Shown piece by piece: positions 53,153-62,726 of a stretch of DNA of 64,000 nucleotides (within the stretch, counting starts at the first letter, position 1; every line of letters starts with the position of its first letter). A program made the position numbers and the translations under genes. The notes under the pieces were generated by a model. It worked only from the letters and a program-made list of their open reading frames with translations. It made no database searches and was not told the DNA's origin. The DNA lies in contig NZ_JADFFL010000004.1 of assembly GCF_015222005.1 (NCBI RefSeq), positions 372,001-436,000 on the forward strand. Reading direction: 5' to 3'. This stretch comes from Mucilaginibacter myungsuensis. Its GTDB lineage: Bacteria; Bacteroidota; Bacteroidia; Sphingobacteriales; Sphingobacteriaceae.

Positions 53153-53941
53153 TTAATTGGTCTCCCCTGCCGGATCTTGTTTAAAGATCATACTCAATTG
53201 CTCATAAAGTTCGGGATGTTTAGACTGGAACTGTTCCGGTTTCTCAAAAAAGTACTCGGACACTACAGCCAAAAATTCGGCCTCGTTAGTGAGCGCGTAT
53301 GGGTTAATGTCCGATCGATTCTCTTTAATGCGATGCATTTCGCGGTGCATCATTTGCAACCAGGGGAGCACGTATTGCTGCGCCATCAGGTTCTCGGGCA
53401 CACCATCTGTAGCACCGTCGGTCTTATCTAACAAGTGGACAAATTCATGGATCGCTGTGTTTTCTTTGCCGTTATTCTTAGAGAAACCTTTTACCAGCGC
53501 TTGTCGCGATAGCAGCATTTGTCCGTTCATATAACCTGTGCCCACCATACCCATGATGTTGCGGCTGCCGCCTTCAAATTGAAAATCGTTATTGAAAGTA
53601 TCCGGATAAACGATAACGTTGGTCAGGTTTTGATACTCCCAGTCCGGGAAACCAAAGATGGGAATGACGGCGCTTGATGCGACCAGCACGCGGTCGGTAT
53701 CGGTTATTTCGGTACCGATCCCTTCGATGCGGATGTTCTCTACAAACTTTTCTACCTGTTGCTCAAAGCGGATCTTATGTTCGTCGCTTAAGTTTTGGTA
53801 GTATTCGATATGCGTTTGAAGGAGCTGTTTGTAGGTGACAGCCAATTGATCATCCACAACTATCCCCGTGCTTTTACGAAAAATAATAAAGCCAATTACA
53901 ATGGCGATGCCCAGTATGACAAAAAAGACCGTAGTTTCCAT
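53153..53941 (-). CDS. M90 family zinc-dependent peptidase (MtfA-like)
   Basis: The 262-residue protein has an N-terminal membrane helix (about 5-22) and the MtfA/M90 fold: FEQQVEKFVENIRIEG and, near residue 165, the zinc site AIHEFVHLLDKTDGATDG with a downstream glutamate region NEAEFLAVVSEYFFEKP. E. coli MtfA cleaves peptides and titrates the repressor Mlc. An anchored form like this is common in Bacteroidota. ATG at 53941 is preferred to the TTG at 53950. Confidence 0.87.
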   Translation of the reverse strand: METTVFFVILGIAIVIGFIIFRKSTGIVVDDQLAVTYKQLLQTHIEYYQNLSDEHKIRFEQQVEKFVENIRIEGIGTEITDTDRVLVASSAVIPIFGFPDWEYQNLTNVIVYPDTFNNDFQFEGGSRNIMGMVGTGYMNGQMLLSRQALVKGFSKNNGKENTAIHEFVHLLDKTDGATDGVPENLMAQQYVLPWLQMMHREMHRIKENRSDINPYALTNEAEFLAVVSEYFFEKPEQFQSKHPELYEQLSMIFKQDPAGETN

Positions 53942-53982
53942 AAGCAGCAAACGTACACAAACATATTGTGTGTTGCTTCCGT

Positions 53983-54702
53983 CTAAAAATACTTATCCAA
54001 ACTAACCCCGTAAGTAAATATCAGGTTATCGCTGCCGGTAATGTTCATCTTATTGTAGGTCAGTGACGAGGTAAGGCTGATCCACTTACGCAGTTTGATA
54101 CCAAGGGTAGTGTTAGAGCGGATGATATAATCGTCGCCGTTATTATAGGCGCTTTGCAAAAAGTTGCCGCCATCCAGCGTGACCAATTCTTTAATGGCAA
54201 AGTGGAATTGTACCCGCAACGAGTTTCGCCAGGTGTTGTAATTAAGGTTAGCAAGCAGGTTACTTCTATCATAAAGTACACCATTGCTGATATTGAAGTA
54301 AGCATTCGGTCGGTCCAAAATACTGTAGGCGATACCTACGCCCGCCAATAATTGGTTATTGATCTTTAGCGACACGCTGGTATTATAATTGGTCAATCCC
54401 CAATAATAAAAATGCGGCAAAGTTTTGTACAGGTTAAAGTTTAGCGTCGATGAATAGTCATTATTGGTCAGCTGATCATTTTGTCGTCCGTAGATCCAGG
54501 TGTTGCTGGAGTTAAGCACAAAGTCCTTCTTTTTGACAGAGAACCCTAAGGAATTATTTAGCAGATACGCTGTGGATGCGTTAGCCTTGTTGATGGATCC
54601 TGATACGCCGAGCAAGAACCGATGATAGGTACTATCGTTAAATTGAGCACGTGCCATTCCCGAACTCATCGTTAAAAGTATGATCGTTAAATATCTCCGC
54701 AT
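53983..54702 (-). CDS. DUF481-like outer-membrane beta-barrel protein
   Basis: The 239-residue protein has a signal peptide (MRRYLTIILLTMSSGMARAQ) and a body of alternating strands ending in phenylalanine (YGVSLDKYF), as outer-membrane barrels do. Segments such as LNFNLYKTLPHFYYWGLTNYN and SLTYNKMNITGSDNLIFTYGV match DUF481-type proteins. It starts two bases after the SDR stop on the same strand, so the two are probably co-transcribed. Confidence 0.75.
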   Translation of the reverse strand: MRRYLTIILLTMSSGMARAQFNDSTYHRFLLGVSGSINKANASTAYLLNNSLGFSVKKKDFVLNSSNTWIYGRQNDQLTNNDYSSTLNFNLYKTLPHFYYWGLTNYNTSVSLKINNQLLAGVGIAYSILDRPNAYFNISNGVLYDRSNLLANLNYNTWRNSLRVQFHFAIKELVTLDGGNFLQSAYNNGDDYIIRSNTTLGIKLRKWISLTSSLTYNKMNITGSDNLIFTYGVSLDKYF

Positions 54703-54704
54703 GC

Positions 54705-55553
54705 TTATCCGTTAACTACCTCTCCACCGTTTACGTGGATCACTTGGCCTGTAATGAAGGATGCATCGTCACTTGCTAAAAACACATAAGCCGGGCCAAG
54801 TTCTGACGGTTGACCCGCACGTTTCATGGCAGTTTCCGAGCCGAACTCTTTGATCTTCTTCTCATCAAATGTCGACACGATCAACGGTGTCCATACCGGA
54901 CCGGGAGCCACGGCATTCACGCGTATACCCCGCTCTACCACATTAGTAGCTAACGAGCGTGTAAAAGAAGTGATAGCGCCTTTGGTAGACGAATAATCTA
55001 TCAAATGCGGCGATGAGCGGTAAGCGGTTACGGACGTGGTGTTAATAATGCTGTCGCCCGCTACCATGTGCTCTAATGCCGCCATGGCAAAATGGAAGTA
55101 TGCGTATATGTTTGTGCGGAAGGTATCGTCCAACTGCTTTTCGTCTATTTTATTGGGATCTTTTTGTGGCACTTGTATAGCCGCGTTATTGACCAGAATA
55201 TTCAGTCTGCCTAATTTTTTGATGGTTTGCTGAACCGCTTTTTGGCAGAACTTGCTGCTTTTAATATCCCCTTTGATCAGTAGGCATTTGCGGCCTTCGG
55301 CTTCGATGAGCTGCTGTGTTTCTTCGGCATCACCATCTTCGTCAAAATAAACAATGGCAACATCAGCCCCTTCTTTAGCAAAATGCACGGATGCAGCGCG
55401 ACCAATGCCGCTGTCGCCGCCGGTCACTAAAGCAACTTTGTCCGCAAGTTTCTCTGCAGGTTTGTAATCCGGTTTGATGAACTCGGGACGCGGATCCATT
55501 TTGGATTCTATTCCGGGTTGCTTGTTCTGTTTCTTCGGGGTCGACTTTGCCAT
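54705..55553 (-). CDS. SDR family oxidoreductase (YghA-like)
   Basis: The 282-residue enzyme is an NAD(P)-dependent short-chain dehydrogenase with a charged N-terminal extension. It has the cofactor motif TGGDSGIGR (near 43-51), NNAA, and the catalytic YSSTKG motif with its serine in the preceding INTTSVTAYRSS. The overall layout matches the YghA/general-stress group, whose substrates are uncertain. It begins a two-gene unit with the DUF481 barrel gene. Confidence 0.9.
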   Translation of the reverse strand: MAKSTPKKQNKQPGIESKMDPRPEFIKPDYKPAEKLADKVALVTGGDSGIGRAASVHFAKEGADVAIVYFDEDGDAEETQQLIEAEGRKCLLIKGDIKSSKFCQKAVQQTIKKLGRLNILVNNAAIQVPQKDPNKIDEKQLDDTFRTNIYAYFHFAMAALEHMVAGDSIINTTSVTAYRSSPHLIDYSSTKGAITSFTRSLATNVVERGIRVNAVAPGPVWTPLIVSTFDEKKIKEFGSETAMKRAGQPSELGPAYVFLASDDASFITGQVIHVNGGEVVNG

Positions 55554-55690
55554 ATTGCAGATGTATGTCTTTTTATAACCTGATCGGCCCGATGCGGTTT
55601 TAACTTTTATTCCAATTTTCTCTTAAAGGGAAAGTTTGCAAAACTTTTTTAACGACCTAAACCTTATTCCTGAACAACAACCATACTACC

Positions 55691-56476
55691 ATGAATACCG
55701 AAGAAGAGAACAAACCCGATGCCAATACCGAAGAAAATAAAACCGATTCGTCGCAGGATCAACATGCCAATGTTCAGGATAAACCTGATGATGTGCGCGT
55801 AGAGACCGTAACACCCGGAAGCCATACCGCCGAAACCGATGCTGTATCAGAGAATAAAGAGGATACCGCTGAAAGCGAGCAGGAGAAAGCCGAACCTAAA
55901 GATAATACGGATGAAGATAGTGCCGTATCGGACAAACCGGACGACGTGCAGGTAGAGACCGTTACCCCTGATGATGGCGGTGAGGACGTTCCGGAAGAAG
56001 GTGATGACGATGATAGTTCCGATAGTAAAGCGGATGCCGACGAACCGGAAGACGAGAAACCCTCAACCGATCAGGATAAAACGGGTGATAAAAAACCAGA
56101 TGATGTTCATGTAGAGACGGTAACCCCCGATGATGGAGAAGAGGCTCCGGCCGAAGACCCCGAGGCTGAAACCGATGATAGCGGTGAAGAACCGACGGAA
56201 AAAGAGCAAACCGAAAATAAAACTAAAGACGACAGCGCCGAAAAAGAGGAACCTGCTGATATGACCGACATCCCAACTGTAACGCCCGGAGACAGCCCTG
56301 ATCCCGGTATGGAAGAAGCGGCTGACAATAACACGTCAGGCGAACACCCTTTCCACGACGCTGCCGAAGCTGAAAAGAACGACGTCGAGCGCAAGACATT
56401 TGATGGTGAAGAAAATGATGACGATACCGACGAAAGTTCTAATAAAGACGCAGGCCCAAAAGGAGAAAATTTGTAG
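55691..56476 (+). CDS. Highly acidic repeat protein
   Basis: The 261-residue protein is almost wholly Glu, Asp, Lys, Thr, Ser and Pro and should be disordered. The motif KPDDVxVETVTP recurs at 31-42, 82-93 and 135-146, spaced 51 and 53 residues, with a degenerate copy (IPTVTP) at 194-199. There is no signal peptide, membrane segment or cysteine. Its coding frame is firm because the opposite-strand ORF here is merely its mirror. It is unlike anything I can name; a lipoprotein gene follows 22 bases later. Confidence 0.75.
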   Translation: MNTEEENKPDANTEENKTDSSQDQHANVQDKPDDVRVETVTPGSHTAETDAVSENKEDTAESEQEKAEPKDNTDEDSAVSDKPDDVQVETVTPDDGGEDVPEEGDDDDSSDSKADADEPEDEKPSTDQDKTGDKKPDDVHVETVTPDDGEEAPAEDPEAETDDSGEEPTEKEQTENKTKDDSAEKEEPADMTDIPTVTPGDSPDPGMEEAADNNTSGEHPFHDAAEAEKNDVERKTFDGEENDDDTDESSNKDAGPKGENL

Positions 56477-56481
56477 ATTTG
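56474..56481 (+). promoter_or_regulatory. Candidate -7 box TAGATTTG
   Basis: An exact TAnnTTTG match overlaps the stop codon of the acidic protein and lies 17 bases before the lipoprotein ATG. It may allow separate transcription of that gene. Confidence 0.3.
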
Positions 56482-56498
56482 GCAAAAAACTGGAATAA

Positions 56499-56813
56499 AT
56501 GAAAAACAAGATAGTCCTTTTGGCTTTAGCAGCAGTTTCGGCAATGACATTTTCGGCTTGCAACACAGGTAGTGCCAGCAAACCTGGTGCAGACAGCACC
56601 GGTCATTACTCGGCTACCAACCCATACCGAGATACGTTCCCAACTACAAATACTTACGGTAACGCTTCTACAACCGATAACAGCGGCGATGGCGGCGCGG
56701 GTTTGGCTAAACCACAGGGATCTATGACCACTGACGCTACTTCGGTAGAGGATCTTCCGCCGCCACCTCCGGTAGTGGTTGCCGATACTGTTGCGGCTCC
56801 TGTGGCTAAATAA
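56499..56813 (+). CDS. Small lipoprotein
   Basis: The 104-residue protein has a lipoprotein signal ending FSAC (C21) and a short, low-complexity mature part rich in Thr, Ser, Gly and Asn, ending in a proline run (LPPPPPVVV). No domain is recognised. It follows the acidic repeat gene. Confidence 0.75.
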   Translation: MKNKIVLLALAAVSAMTFSACNTGSASKPGADSTGHYSATNPYRDTFPTTNTYGNASTTDNSGDGGAGLAKPQGSMTTDATSVEDLPPPPPVVVADTVAAPVAK

Positions 56814-56895
56814 TTATAGGTTATCTGATAATTCCTAAAATTAATTCAAAGGAAATTATCAAAACCAAATGCTTGTATTGCTGTTGTTAAGGTAT

Positions 56896-57201
56896 ATGAC
56901 GCACCAACAACACACCATTATCCCTGTTAAGTTCAGTCATAACGGGATCACCATAGCAACCAAAGCATTAAAATATGCTTACCGGCGCGAGGTTTTGTAT
57001 AAAATAGCCCTGCCGTCGTCCATATCTTCGGTGCAGCAATGCTGGATATCCAAGAACGCCGACGAATGGAAACTAGTGATGGGTACCGATAACGAACAAA
57101 AGATGATGCTGGAGCTGATCACTGCGATCAAACAGCAGGAACAACTTTCGGCACTTCAACAAACGCCGGCTGATATAAAGCCCGCCTTAAAGTCGGCTTA
57201 A
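56896..57201 (+). CDS. Small hypothetical protein
   Basis: The 101-residue soluble protein (MTHQQHTIIPVKFSHNGITIATKALKYAYRR...) has an alpha/beta pattern and a C-terminal helix, with no recognised family. The ATG at 56896 is preferred to one at 56869, whose leucine-rich extension looks non-native. A strong terminator follows the stop. Confidence 0.6.
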   Translation: MTHQQHTIIPVKFSHNGITIATKALKYAYRREVLYKIALPSSISSVQQCWISKNADEWKLVMGTDNEQKMMLELITAIKQQEQLSALQQTPADIKPALKSA

Positions 57202-57211
57202 AAATTTACAG

Positions 57212-57238
57212 AGCGCCCTCAAAAAGGGCGCTTTTCTT
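57212..57238 (+). terminator. Rho-independent terminator
   Basis: Arms agcgccct (57212-57219) and agggcgct (57225-57232) form a perfect GC-rich stem with a five-base loop, followed by tttctt. The rest of the gap up to 57536 holds a small hairpin (tgccc..gggca, 57446-57459) and no gene. Confidence 0.85.
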
Positions 57239-57536
57239 GTTTATGGCGAGTCCCTACTTGCCTCATCGATTTCTGATATCGATATCTATTTCTCCCACAC
57301 GACTGCGCATTTATGTTAAAACAATATTAACAACCAAATGTTATCCTTATAATATCTACGCCCACAAAATAAAATTACCGATACCACCCGGCGGCGATAT
57401 AACACTAAAGATCTTTATAGCGTATTTGAAAACCTTACTTCCATTTGCCCAATAGGGCAGATCTAATGGTTTTATTACGCATTTGCGGCAGAGCACAGTA
57501 CAAACAATATATACTTAACCAAACAATTCGCGCTTT

Positions 57537-60500
57537 ATGAAGAAAAGTTTACTCTTTTTTTTCCTGCTGTTGTGTTGCTGGTCGGTGGAAGTTTCCGCGC
57601 AATCCCGCACTGTAACAGGCAAGGTAACTTCGGCCGAGGACAGGAGTCCGCTGCCGGGGGTGACAGTGAAGATCAAAGGTACTACCACCGCTACACAAAC
57701 AAGTGCAACCGGCGATTACACCATTAAAGCTGATATAGGCCAAACACTTGTCTTCAGTTTTATTGGCAACATCCCGCAGGAAGCTGTTGTTACGTCCGCA
57801 ACAACTCCACTAAACGTGCAATTGCGTACGGACAGTAAATCGCTTGACGAGGTTATGGTGACCGCCTTCAATATCAAACAAGATCGCAAGGCGATCAATT
57901 ACGCCGCACAAAATGTAACGGGTAAGGATATCGAAGAATCGCGCCAGCAAAACCTGGTGAACGCCTTGCAAGGCAAAGTTGCAGGTGCGGTGATCACCAG
58001 TTCGGGCGGTGGCCCGGGCGAGGGTGCCAACATCGTGTTACGTGGTGGTACATCGCTGGATAACGATAACTCGCCGTTATTTGTTATCGATGGCGTCCCT
58101 CTGGATAACAGTTCATTCGTCGAATCCCTTTCACCCGGTGCCGGCAGCGGTTTCAATGGTGTGCTTGGTCGCAGCGTGGGTACGCCCAACCGTGTTAGCG
58201 ATATCAATCCGGATGACATCGAGAATGTCACCGTACTTAAAGGACCTGCGGCCTCGGCACTATACGGATCGCGTGGGGGTAACGGTGCGGTGATCATCAC
58301 CACTAAAAAAGGCAAAGCCGGCGCGGCTCAGGTAACTTACAATAACCTGTTCTCTTTCGATAATGTACGTCGCCTGCCCGAAACACAATCACTATACAAA
58401 CAGGGTGTCAGCGGGCGGTATGATCCTACTTCGCGACTTTCATACGGTTCGCAATTTTTACCCGGCGAGACCATTTATGATAACCTCGGTACGTTCTTCC
58501 AAACAGGCAGGTCGGCTCAACATAATATAAGTGTATCCGGCGGTAACGAAAAAACCACTTACCGCTTTTCGGCAGCAAATGCCCAGCAGGATGGTGTGGT
58601 GCCTAAAACCAATTATGGCAAAACATCGGCAAAACTGGCCGGGAGTATCATCGCCAGCGATAAATTTACTATGAACGGCTCTGCCAATTACATCCGCACC
58701 ACAGGCAGGCGGCCGCTACAAGGTCCGGGCCTATTCGGTGGCAGCGGCGGTTTTTTGGTGAGTATCTTTAATTGGCCTAAAAACGATAATATGGCCGATT
58801 ACCTATCGCCCGATGGTACCCGCCGCCGGTTATTAGCATCTGCAACGGCTGATACCGATAACCCTTACTGGACCATCGAAAACAACCCGCAGACCGACAA
58901 TAACGATCGCTTTATCGGCAATGCCAGTTTCGAATACAAACCACTTACCTGGTTACGGGCAAACTACACTATCGGTACCGATTATTACACCGAAAAGAAC
59001 CGCAGTGTACGCGCTACTGGCACCTCGTTACCCAACAACCTTAACGGTGGACTTGGCGAAACGGTGAACACTTTTCAAAATATCACCTCTAACTTTTTAG
59101 TGACCGCTACCAAAAAATTCGGCGACTTTAATACCTCGCTATTGGTTGGTAATGCTATTGAACAACGCAAATTCAATACGGTGGATTACCTTGGTCTGAT
59201 CTTCCAAAACCCTACGTTCATCAGTATTAATAATACGGTGAACAGGAGTTTGGTACAACGCAATTCGGTGTACCGTTCGGTGGGCTTTTTTGGCAGCTTG
59301 AATGTCGATTTTCAACAGACCGTATTCTTCAACATCACCGGCCGTAACGATTACAGTTCTACGCTGCCCGTCAAAAATCAATCCTATTTCTATCCATCAG
59401 CCAGTTTGGGCTATGAGTTCACCAAAACCTTGGGGATGCAGAACAGCAAGATCATGAACTATGGTAAACTGAAGGTCTCATTCGCCAGCGTGGGTAAGGA
59501 TACCGCGCCGTATCGTTTAGAATCGCCATTAGCTAATAATACCTTCATTGGCGGTGGCTTTAGGTACGGGTTCTTCGGCAATAACCCCGAGTTAATGGCC
59601 GAACGCCGTAACTCTTTCGAGACCGGTCTGGATATGCAATTCCTGAGCAACCGATTACGGCTCGACTTCACTTACTATCTGGACCGCACGGTCGACCAGA
59701 TCATTGCTCCGCGGATAAGCCAGGCTACCGGCTATATCCTGCAATATGTTAACGGTGGCCGTATCCAGAATCAAGGTGTCGAGATCATGGTGCAGGGTAC
59801 TGCTATCCGTTCAAAAGATTTCAATTGGGATATCAACCTTAACTTTGCCCGCAATAAAAGCAAGGTGTTAGAGTTGCCATATCCGCTAACCGTATTGCGT
59901 AACTCTGATGCATCCATCATTAATACGGCCGAAGGCGCTTCCTATCCCGGTCAATCATTAACTTCCATCAGCGCGCTCGATTACATCCGCGATCCCGATG
60001 GCAACATTATCATTGATGCTAACGGTTACCCAACATTCAATTCTACGGTATTTAGTTACGGAGGCGACCGCTCGCCCGATTTTACTGCCGGCCTAAATAA
60101 CACTTTCCGTTATAAAGATGTGGAGCTGAGTTTCCTGGTGGACATCAGGAAAGGTGGCGCGGTGATCAATGGTAACGAGTGGGAACTGGTACGGAGCGGA
60201 TTAAGCGCCCAAACCGCCGACCGTTACAAAATGGTGGTATTTAAAGGTGTGGTGCGTAACGCCGACGGTACTTACTCGCCCAACACTAAACCGGCCGAAC
60301 TGTCCGAAGGTTATTACAGGAACAATCTGGCCCTGGTAGGCACACCATTCATCGAGGATGGATCTTGGATACGCCTGCGCACCGTAACGGTTAACTACAA
60401 CCTTAACCCTAAAATAACGCCTAAGCCTTTCAGGCAGCTAAGCATATTTGCTACCGGGCGTAATCTGGTATTATTGACCAAATATTCGGGCGTAGATCCC

Positions 60501-60611
60501 GAAGTTGGTGTATCCGGGGCCGGCGTACGTGGCGGCGGATCTATTGGTTTAGATTACGGCGGTGTACCCGCCCGCAAAGGCTTTGACCTTGGTTTAAAAG
60601 TTGGATTTTAA
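57537..60611 (+). CDS. SusC/RagA-type TonB-linked outer-membrane protein
   Basis: The 1024-residue protein is a SusC-type transporter. A signal peptide ends near VSAQ, a carboxypeptidase-D-like domain follows (RTVTGKVTSAEDRSPLPGVTVKIKGT, about 24-100), then the plug (NLVNALQGKVAGAVITSSGG, LRGGTSLDNDNSPLFVIDGVPLD, VLKGPAASALYGSRGGNGAVIITTK, about 105-250) and the beta barrel. It forms the outer-membrane channel capped by the SusD lipoprotein encoded 11 bases downstream. There are no glycosidase, peptidase or anti-sigma genes nearby, so the imported oligosaccharide, peptide or other oligomer is unknown. Confidence 0.95.
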   Translation: MKKSLLFFFLLLCCWSVEVSAQSRTVTGKVTSAEDRSPLPGVTVKIKGTTTATQTSATGDYTIKADIGQTLVFSFIGNIPQEAVVTSATTPLNVQLRTDSKSLDEVMVTAFNIKQDRKAINYAAQNVTGKDIEESRQQNLVNALQGKVAGAVITSSGGGPGEGANIVLRGGTSLDNDNSPLFVIDGVPLDNSSFVESLSPGAGSGFNGVLGRSVGTPNRVSDINPDDIENVTVLKGPAASALYGSRGGNGAVIITTKKGKAGAAQVTYNNLFSFDNVRRLPETQSLYKQGVSGRYDPTSRLSYGSQFLPGETIYDNLGTFFQTGRSAQHNISVSGGNEKTTYRFSAANAQQDGVVPKTNYGKTSAKLAGSIIASDKFTMNGSANYIRTTGRRPLQGPGLFGGSGGFLVSIFNWPKNDNMADYLSPDGTRRRLLASATADTDNPYWTIENNPQTDNNDRFIGNASFEYKPLTWLRANYTIGTDYYTEKNRSVRATGTSLPNNLNGGLGETVNTFQNITSNFLVTATKKFGDFNTSLLVGNAIEQRKFNTVDYLGLIFQNPTFISINNTVNRSLVQRNSVYRSVGFFGSLNVDFQQTVFFNITGRNDYSSTLPVKNQSYFYPSASLGYEFTKTLGMQNSKIMNYGKLKVSFASVGKDTAPYRLESPLANNTFIGGGFRYGFFGNNPELMAERRNSFETGLDMQFLSNRLRLDFTYYLDRTVDQIIAPRISQATGYILQYVNGGRIQNQGVEIMVQGTAIRSKDFNWDINLNFARNKSKVLELPYPLTVLRNSDASIINTAEGASYPGQSLTSISALDYIRDPDGNIIIDANGYPTFNSTVFSYGGDRSPDFTAGLNNTFRYKDVELSFLVDIRKGGAVINGNEWELVRSGLSAQTADRYKMVVFKGVVRNADGTYSPNTKPAELSEGYYRNNLALVGTPFIEDGSWIRLRTVTVNYNLNPKITPKPFRQLSIFATGRNLVLLTKYSGVDPEVGVSGAGVRGGGSIGLDYGGVPARKGFDLGLKVGF

Positions 60612-60622
60612 TTTTTACAACG

Positions 60623-62149
60623 ATGAAGAAATTTATATCGATCATAACCTGTGTTATCCTGGCATTCAGTGTAACATCTTGCAGGAAGTTTTTGGACGTG
60701 AATACCGATCCTAATAACCCTACGTCCACCACGCCTAATTTTTTATTGCCAAGCATTATATCTAACGGGTTTCAGATCCAGGCATTCGAGTCGTACCAAT
60801 TTGTTGGTCTGCTCACGCAAAATATAGGGCGTCGTGGCGCACCTAACGGTGCTTTTGAACAATACTACTTTGCGCCGAATATACGTCCGTTTCAGGAGAC
60901 CTATCAGATCGTTGGTTCAAATATCCCGCCTATGATAAAGACCGCCGAGGCGGAAGGTTCTGTTTACTACGTAGGTGCCGGTAAGATCATGTTCGCGCTG
61001 ATATTGGCGCATGCCACTGATCTGGTGGGTGATATCCCTTATACCGAGGCATTTAATGCCGCGCTTACTATTGCACCTAAATATGATACGCAGGAGTCTA
61101 TATATGCCGTAGTTGATAAGTTGCTTGATGAAGGCATCATAGAAATGCAAAAACCGGCGTCGGCCAACTTCAGGCCTTTCTATGCAAGTTCGCCGAGCGA
61201 GAGTGGCGATATATTGTATAAAGGCGATGTAAATAAATGGATAAAATTAGCCTACTCGTTAAAAGCAAGGCAAGCTAATCACCTGGTAAAAAAAGCCATA
61301 TACGACCCTACCAAGATCCTCACTTATATAGATAAAGCCATGGTGGCCAATACCGATGATGCACAATTATACTGGCAAAACCCTACCAGCACGGTGCTAA
61401 GTTCTAATAACGTATTTGGGCCGACCCGGGGAAACTTTGCTGCGATCACTTTTGGCAGATATTTTATAGAGATGCTAAATGGTAAGAATGTTGGTGGCGA
61501 TGCAGCCCTTCCCGACGACCCGAGGCTGCCGATCATGGCTGTTTCGGCCGCAGCAACAGGTACTATGCCCGGAGCGAATAATGCACAAACGGCTTTGGTG
61601 ACACCAGCGCCCTCACTGTCTGACTTTTATGGCAGCTGGTACGCCGTAGATGCTTATAACGGCACTACTGGGGCTGGTGTCTTCCCTGTGATCACCAATT
61701 CTGAAATGCGTTTTATAGAAGCCGAAGCTGCCTTTAGAGCCAACCTGCCGCAACGTGCTTATGATGCTTACCGCTTGGGCATAACGGCACACATGGATAG
61801 GTTAGGCGTTTCGGTAGCTAACCGCACCACTTACCTGGCATCAACAGGGATCGCGCAAAACCCAGCCGGGCTCTCGTTAAAAAAGATCATGGAGCAAAAA
61901 TACATCGCGCTTTACATGAACCCCGAAACCTGGGCCGATATGCGCCGGTTGGATTATAGTCAATCCATTTATACCGGATTTTATTATCCAACCAATCCTA
62001 ACCCTGTGGCCGTTGCGGCCGGTAACGCTTATCCGCGCCGCACCTATTACCCAACTACCGAGGTTACCCTGAACCCGAACGAGGTAACCAAACAAGGGCA
62101 GAACGCGCAAAACTATTTCCTTAAACCATTATGGTGGGATCAGCCGTGA
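60623..62149 (+). CDS. SusD/RagB family lipoprotein
   Basis: The 508-residue protein has a lipoprotein signal ending FSVTSC (C20) followed by RKFLDVNTDPNNPT, the start typical of the SusD-like_2 branch. TPR-like helices follow (for example LAYSLKARQANHLVKKAIYDP and MRFIEAEAAFRANLPQRAYDAYRLGI), then the C-terminal KKIMEQKYIALYMNPETWADMRR element. It caps the SusC transporter at the cell surface and captures substrate. A small lipoprotein gene follows. Confidence 0.95.
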   Translation: MKKFISIITCVILAFSVTSCRKFLDVNTDPNNPTSTTPNFLLPSIISNGFQIQAFESYQFVGLLTQNIGRRGAPNGAFEQYYFAPNIRPFQETYQIVGSNIPPMIKTAEAEGSVYYVGAGKIMFALILAHATDLVGDIPYTEAFNAALTIAPKYDTQESIYAVVDKLLDEGIIEMQKPASANFRPFYASSPSESGDILYKGDVNKWIKLAYSLKARQANHLVKKAIYDPTKILTYIDKAMVANTDDAQLYWQNPTSTVLSSNNVFGPTRGNFAAITFGRYFIEMLNGKNVGGDAALPDDPRLPIMAVSAAATGTMPGANNAQTALVTPAPSLSDFYGSWYAVDAYNGTTGAGVFPVITNSEMRFIEAEAAFRANLPQRAYDAYRLGITAHMDRLGVSVANRTTYLASTGIAQNPAGLSLKKIMEQKYIALYMNPETWADMRRLDYSQSIYTGFYYPTNPNPVAVAAGNAYPRRTYYPTTEVTLNPNEVTKQGQNAQNYFLKPLWWDQP

Positions 62150-62188
62150 TAGATGAAGTTTTATTGTGATACATTAAATAAATTAAAA

Positions 62189-62647
62189 ATGAAAAGATCA
62201 TATATACACATGGCGATACTGGCAGCAATAGGTATAGTTGCCTGTAAAAAGAATGAGAATGGCATCGATCTGTTCACTAAAATGTCCGAGAACCGGGCAC
62301 CGGTGATCATAGCCAACACCACCTTTACCAACCCTACGCTTTTAGCAGCGGGGACAACCACAGTATCTAATGGTGCCAAGATAGCGGTAGAGTTCAACTA
62401 CGTACAAACCGACCCGATCAAAGAGATACAATTTTTGCAAAAAATCGGTACGGCTGATTCGACCTTGTTATCCACCATTCCTTACAAGCCCTCGTTCTCG
62501 AGGATAAAAAATTGCGATACCTTATTGTACGACTATTTTGTCCCTGCAGGGCAACCGGTCGGCACCTCAGTAGCAGTGCGCGCACGGGTGATCAATCAAA
62601 ATGGCCTGTTCAAGGATAGGGTATTCACCTTTAAAACTAAGTTGTAG
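62189..62647 (+). CDS. Small lipoprotein of the SusCD operon
   Basis: The 152-residue protein has a lipoprotein signal ending GIVAC (C19) and one predicted beta-sandwich domain (ANTTFTNPTLLAAGTTTVSNGAKIAVEFNYV...VAVRARVINQNGLFKDRVFTFKTKL). Its position, 39 bases after susD, suggests a SusE/F-like surface binding accessory, although it is much shorter than those. ATG at 62189 is chosen over one at 62153 because the signal starts there. Confidence 0.75.
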   Translation: MKRSYIHMAILAAIGIVACKKNENGIDLFTKMSENRAPVIIANTTFTNPTLLAAGTTTVSNGAKIAVEFNYVQTDPIKEIQFLQKIGTADSTLLSTIPYKPSFSRIKNCDTLLYDYFVPAGQPVGTSVAVRARVINQNGLFKDRVFTFKTKL

Positions 62648-62668
62648 GGCTTGATCAAACCCATCAAA

Positions 62669-62708
62669 ATGAACGCCCCGATAGATATTCATCTACCGGG
62701 GCGTTCAT
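62669..62708. terminator. Bidirectional terminator between SusCD operon and MFS gene
   Basis: Arms atgaacgccccg (62669-62680) and cggggcgttcat (62697-62708) are a perfect 12-base inverted repeat with T-rich sequence after the right arm and A-rich sequence before the left, serving both convergent transcripts. Confidence 0.85.
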
Positions 62709-62726
62709 TTATAAAACATCAAAAAC

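Noticed and set aside
56107..56550. Serine-rich minus-strand ORF opposite the acidic protein
   Set aside because: It is the mirror of Glu/Asp codons in the real gene; serine/proline runs are the expected artefact.
57237..57455. 72-residue ORF between the terminator and susC
   Set aside because: It starts inside the terminator stem region, has no recognised features and lies in a non-coding leader.
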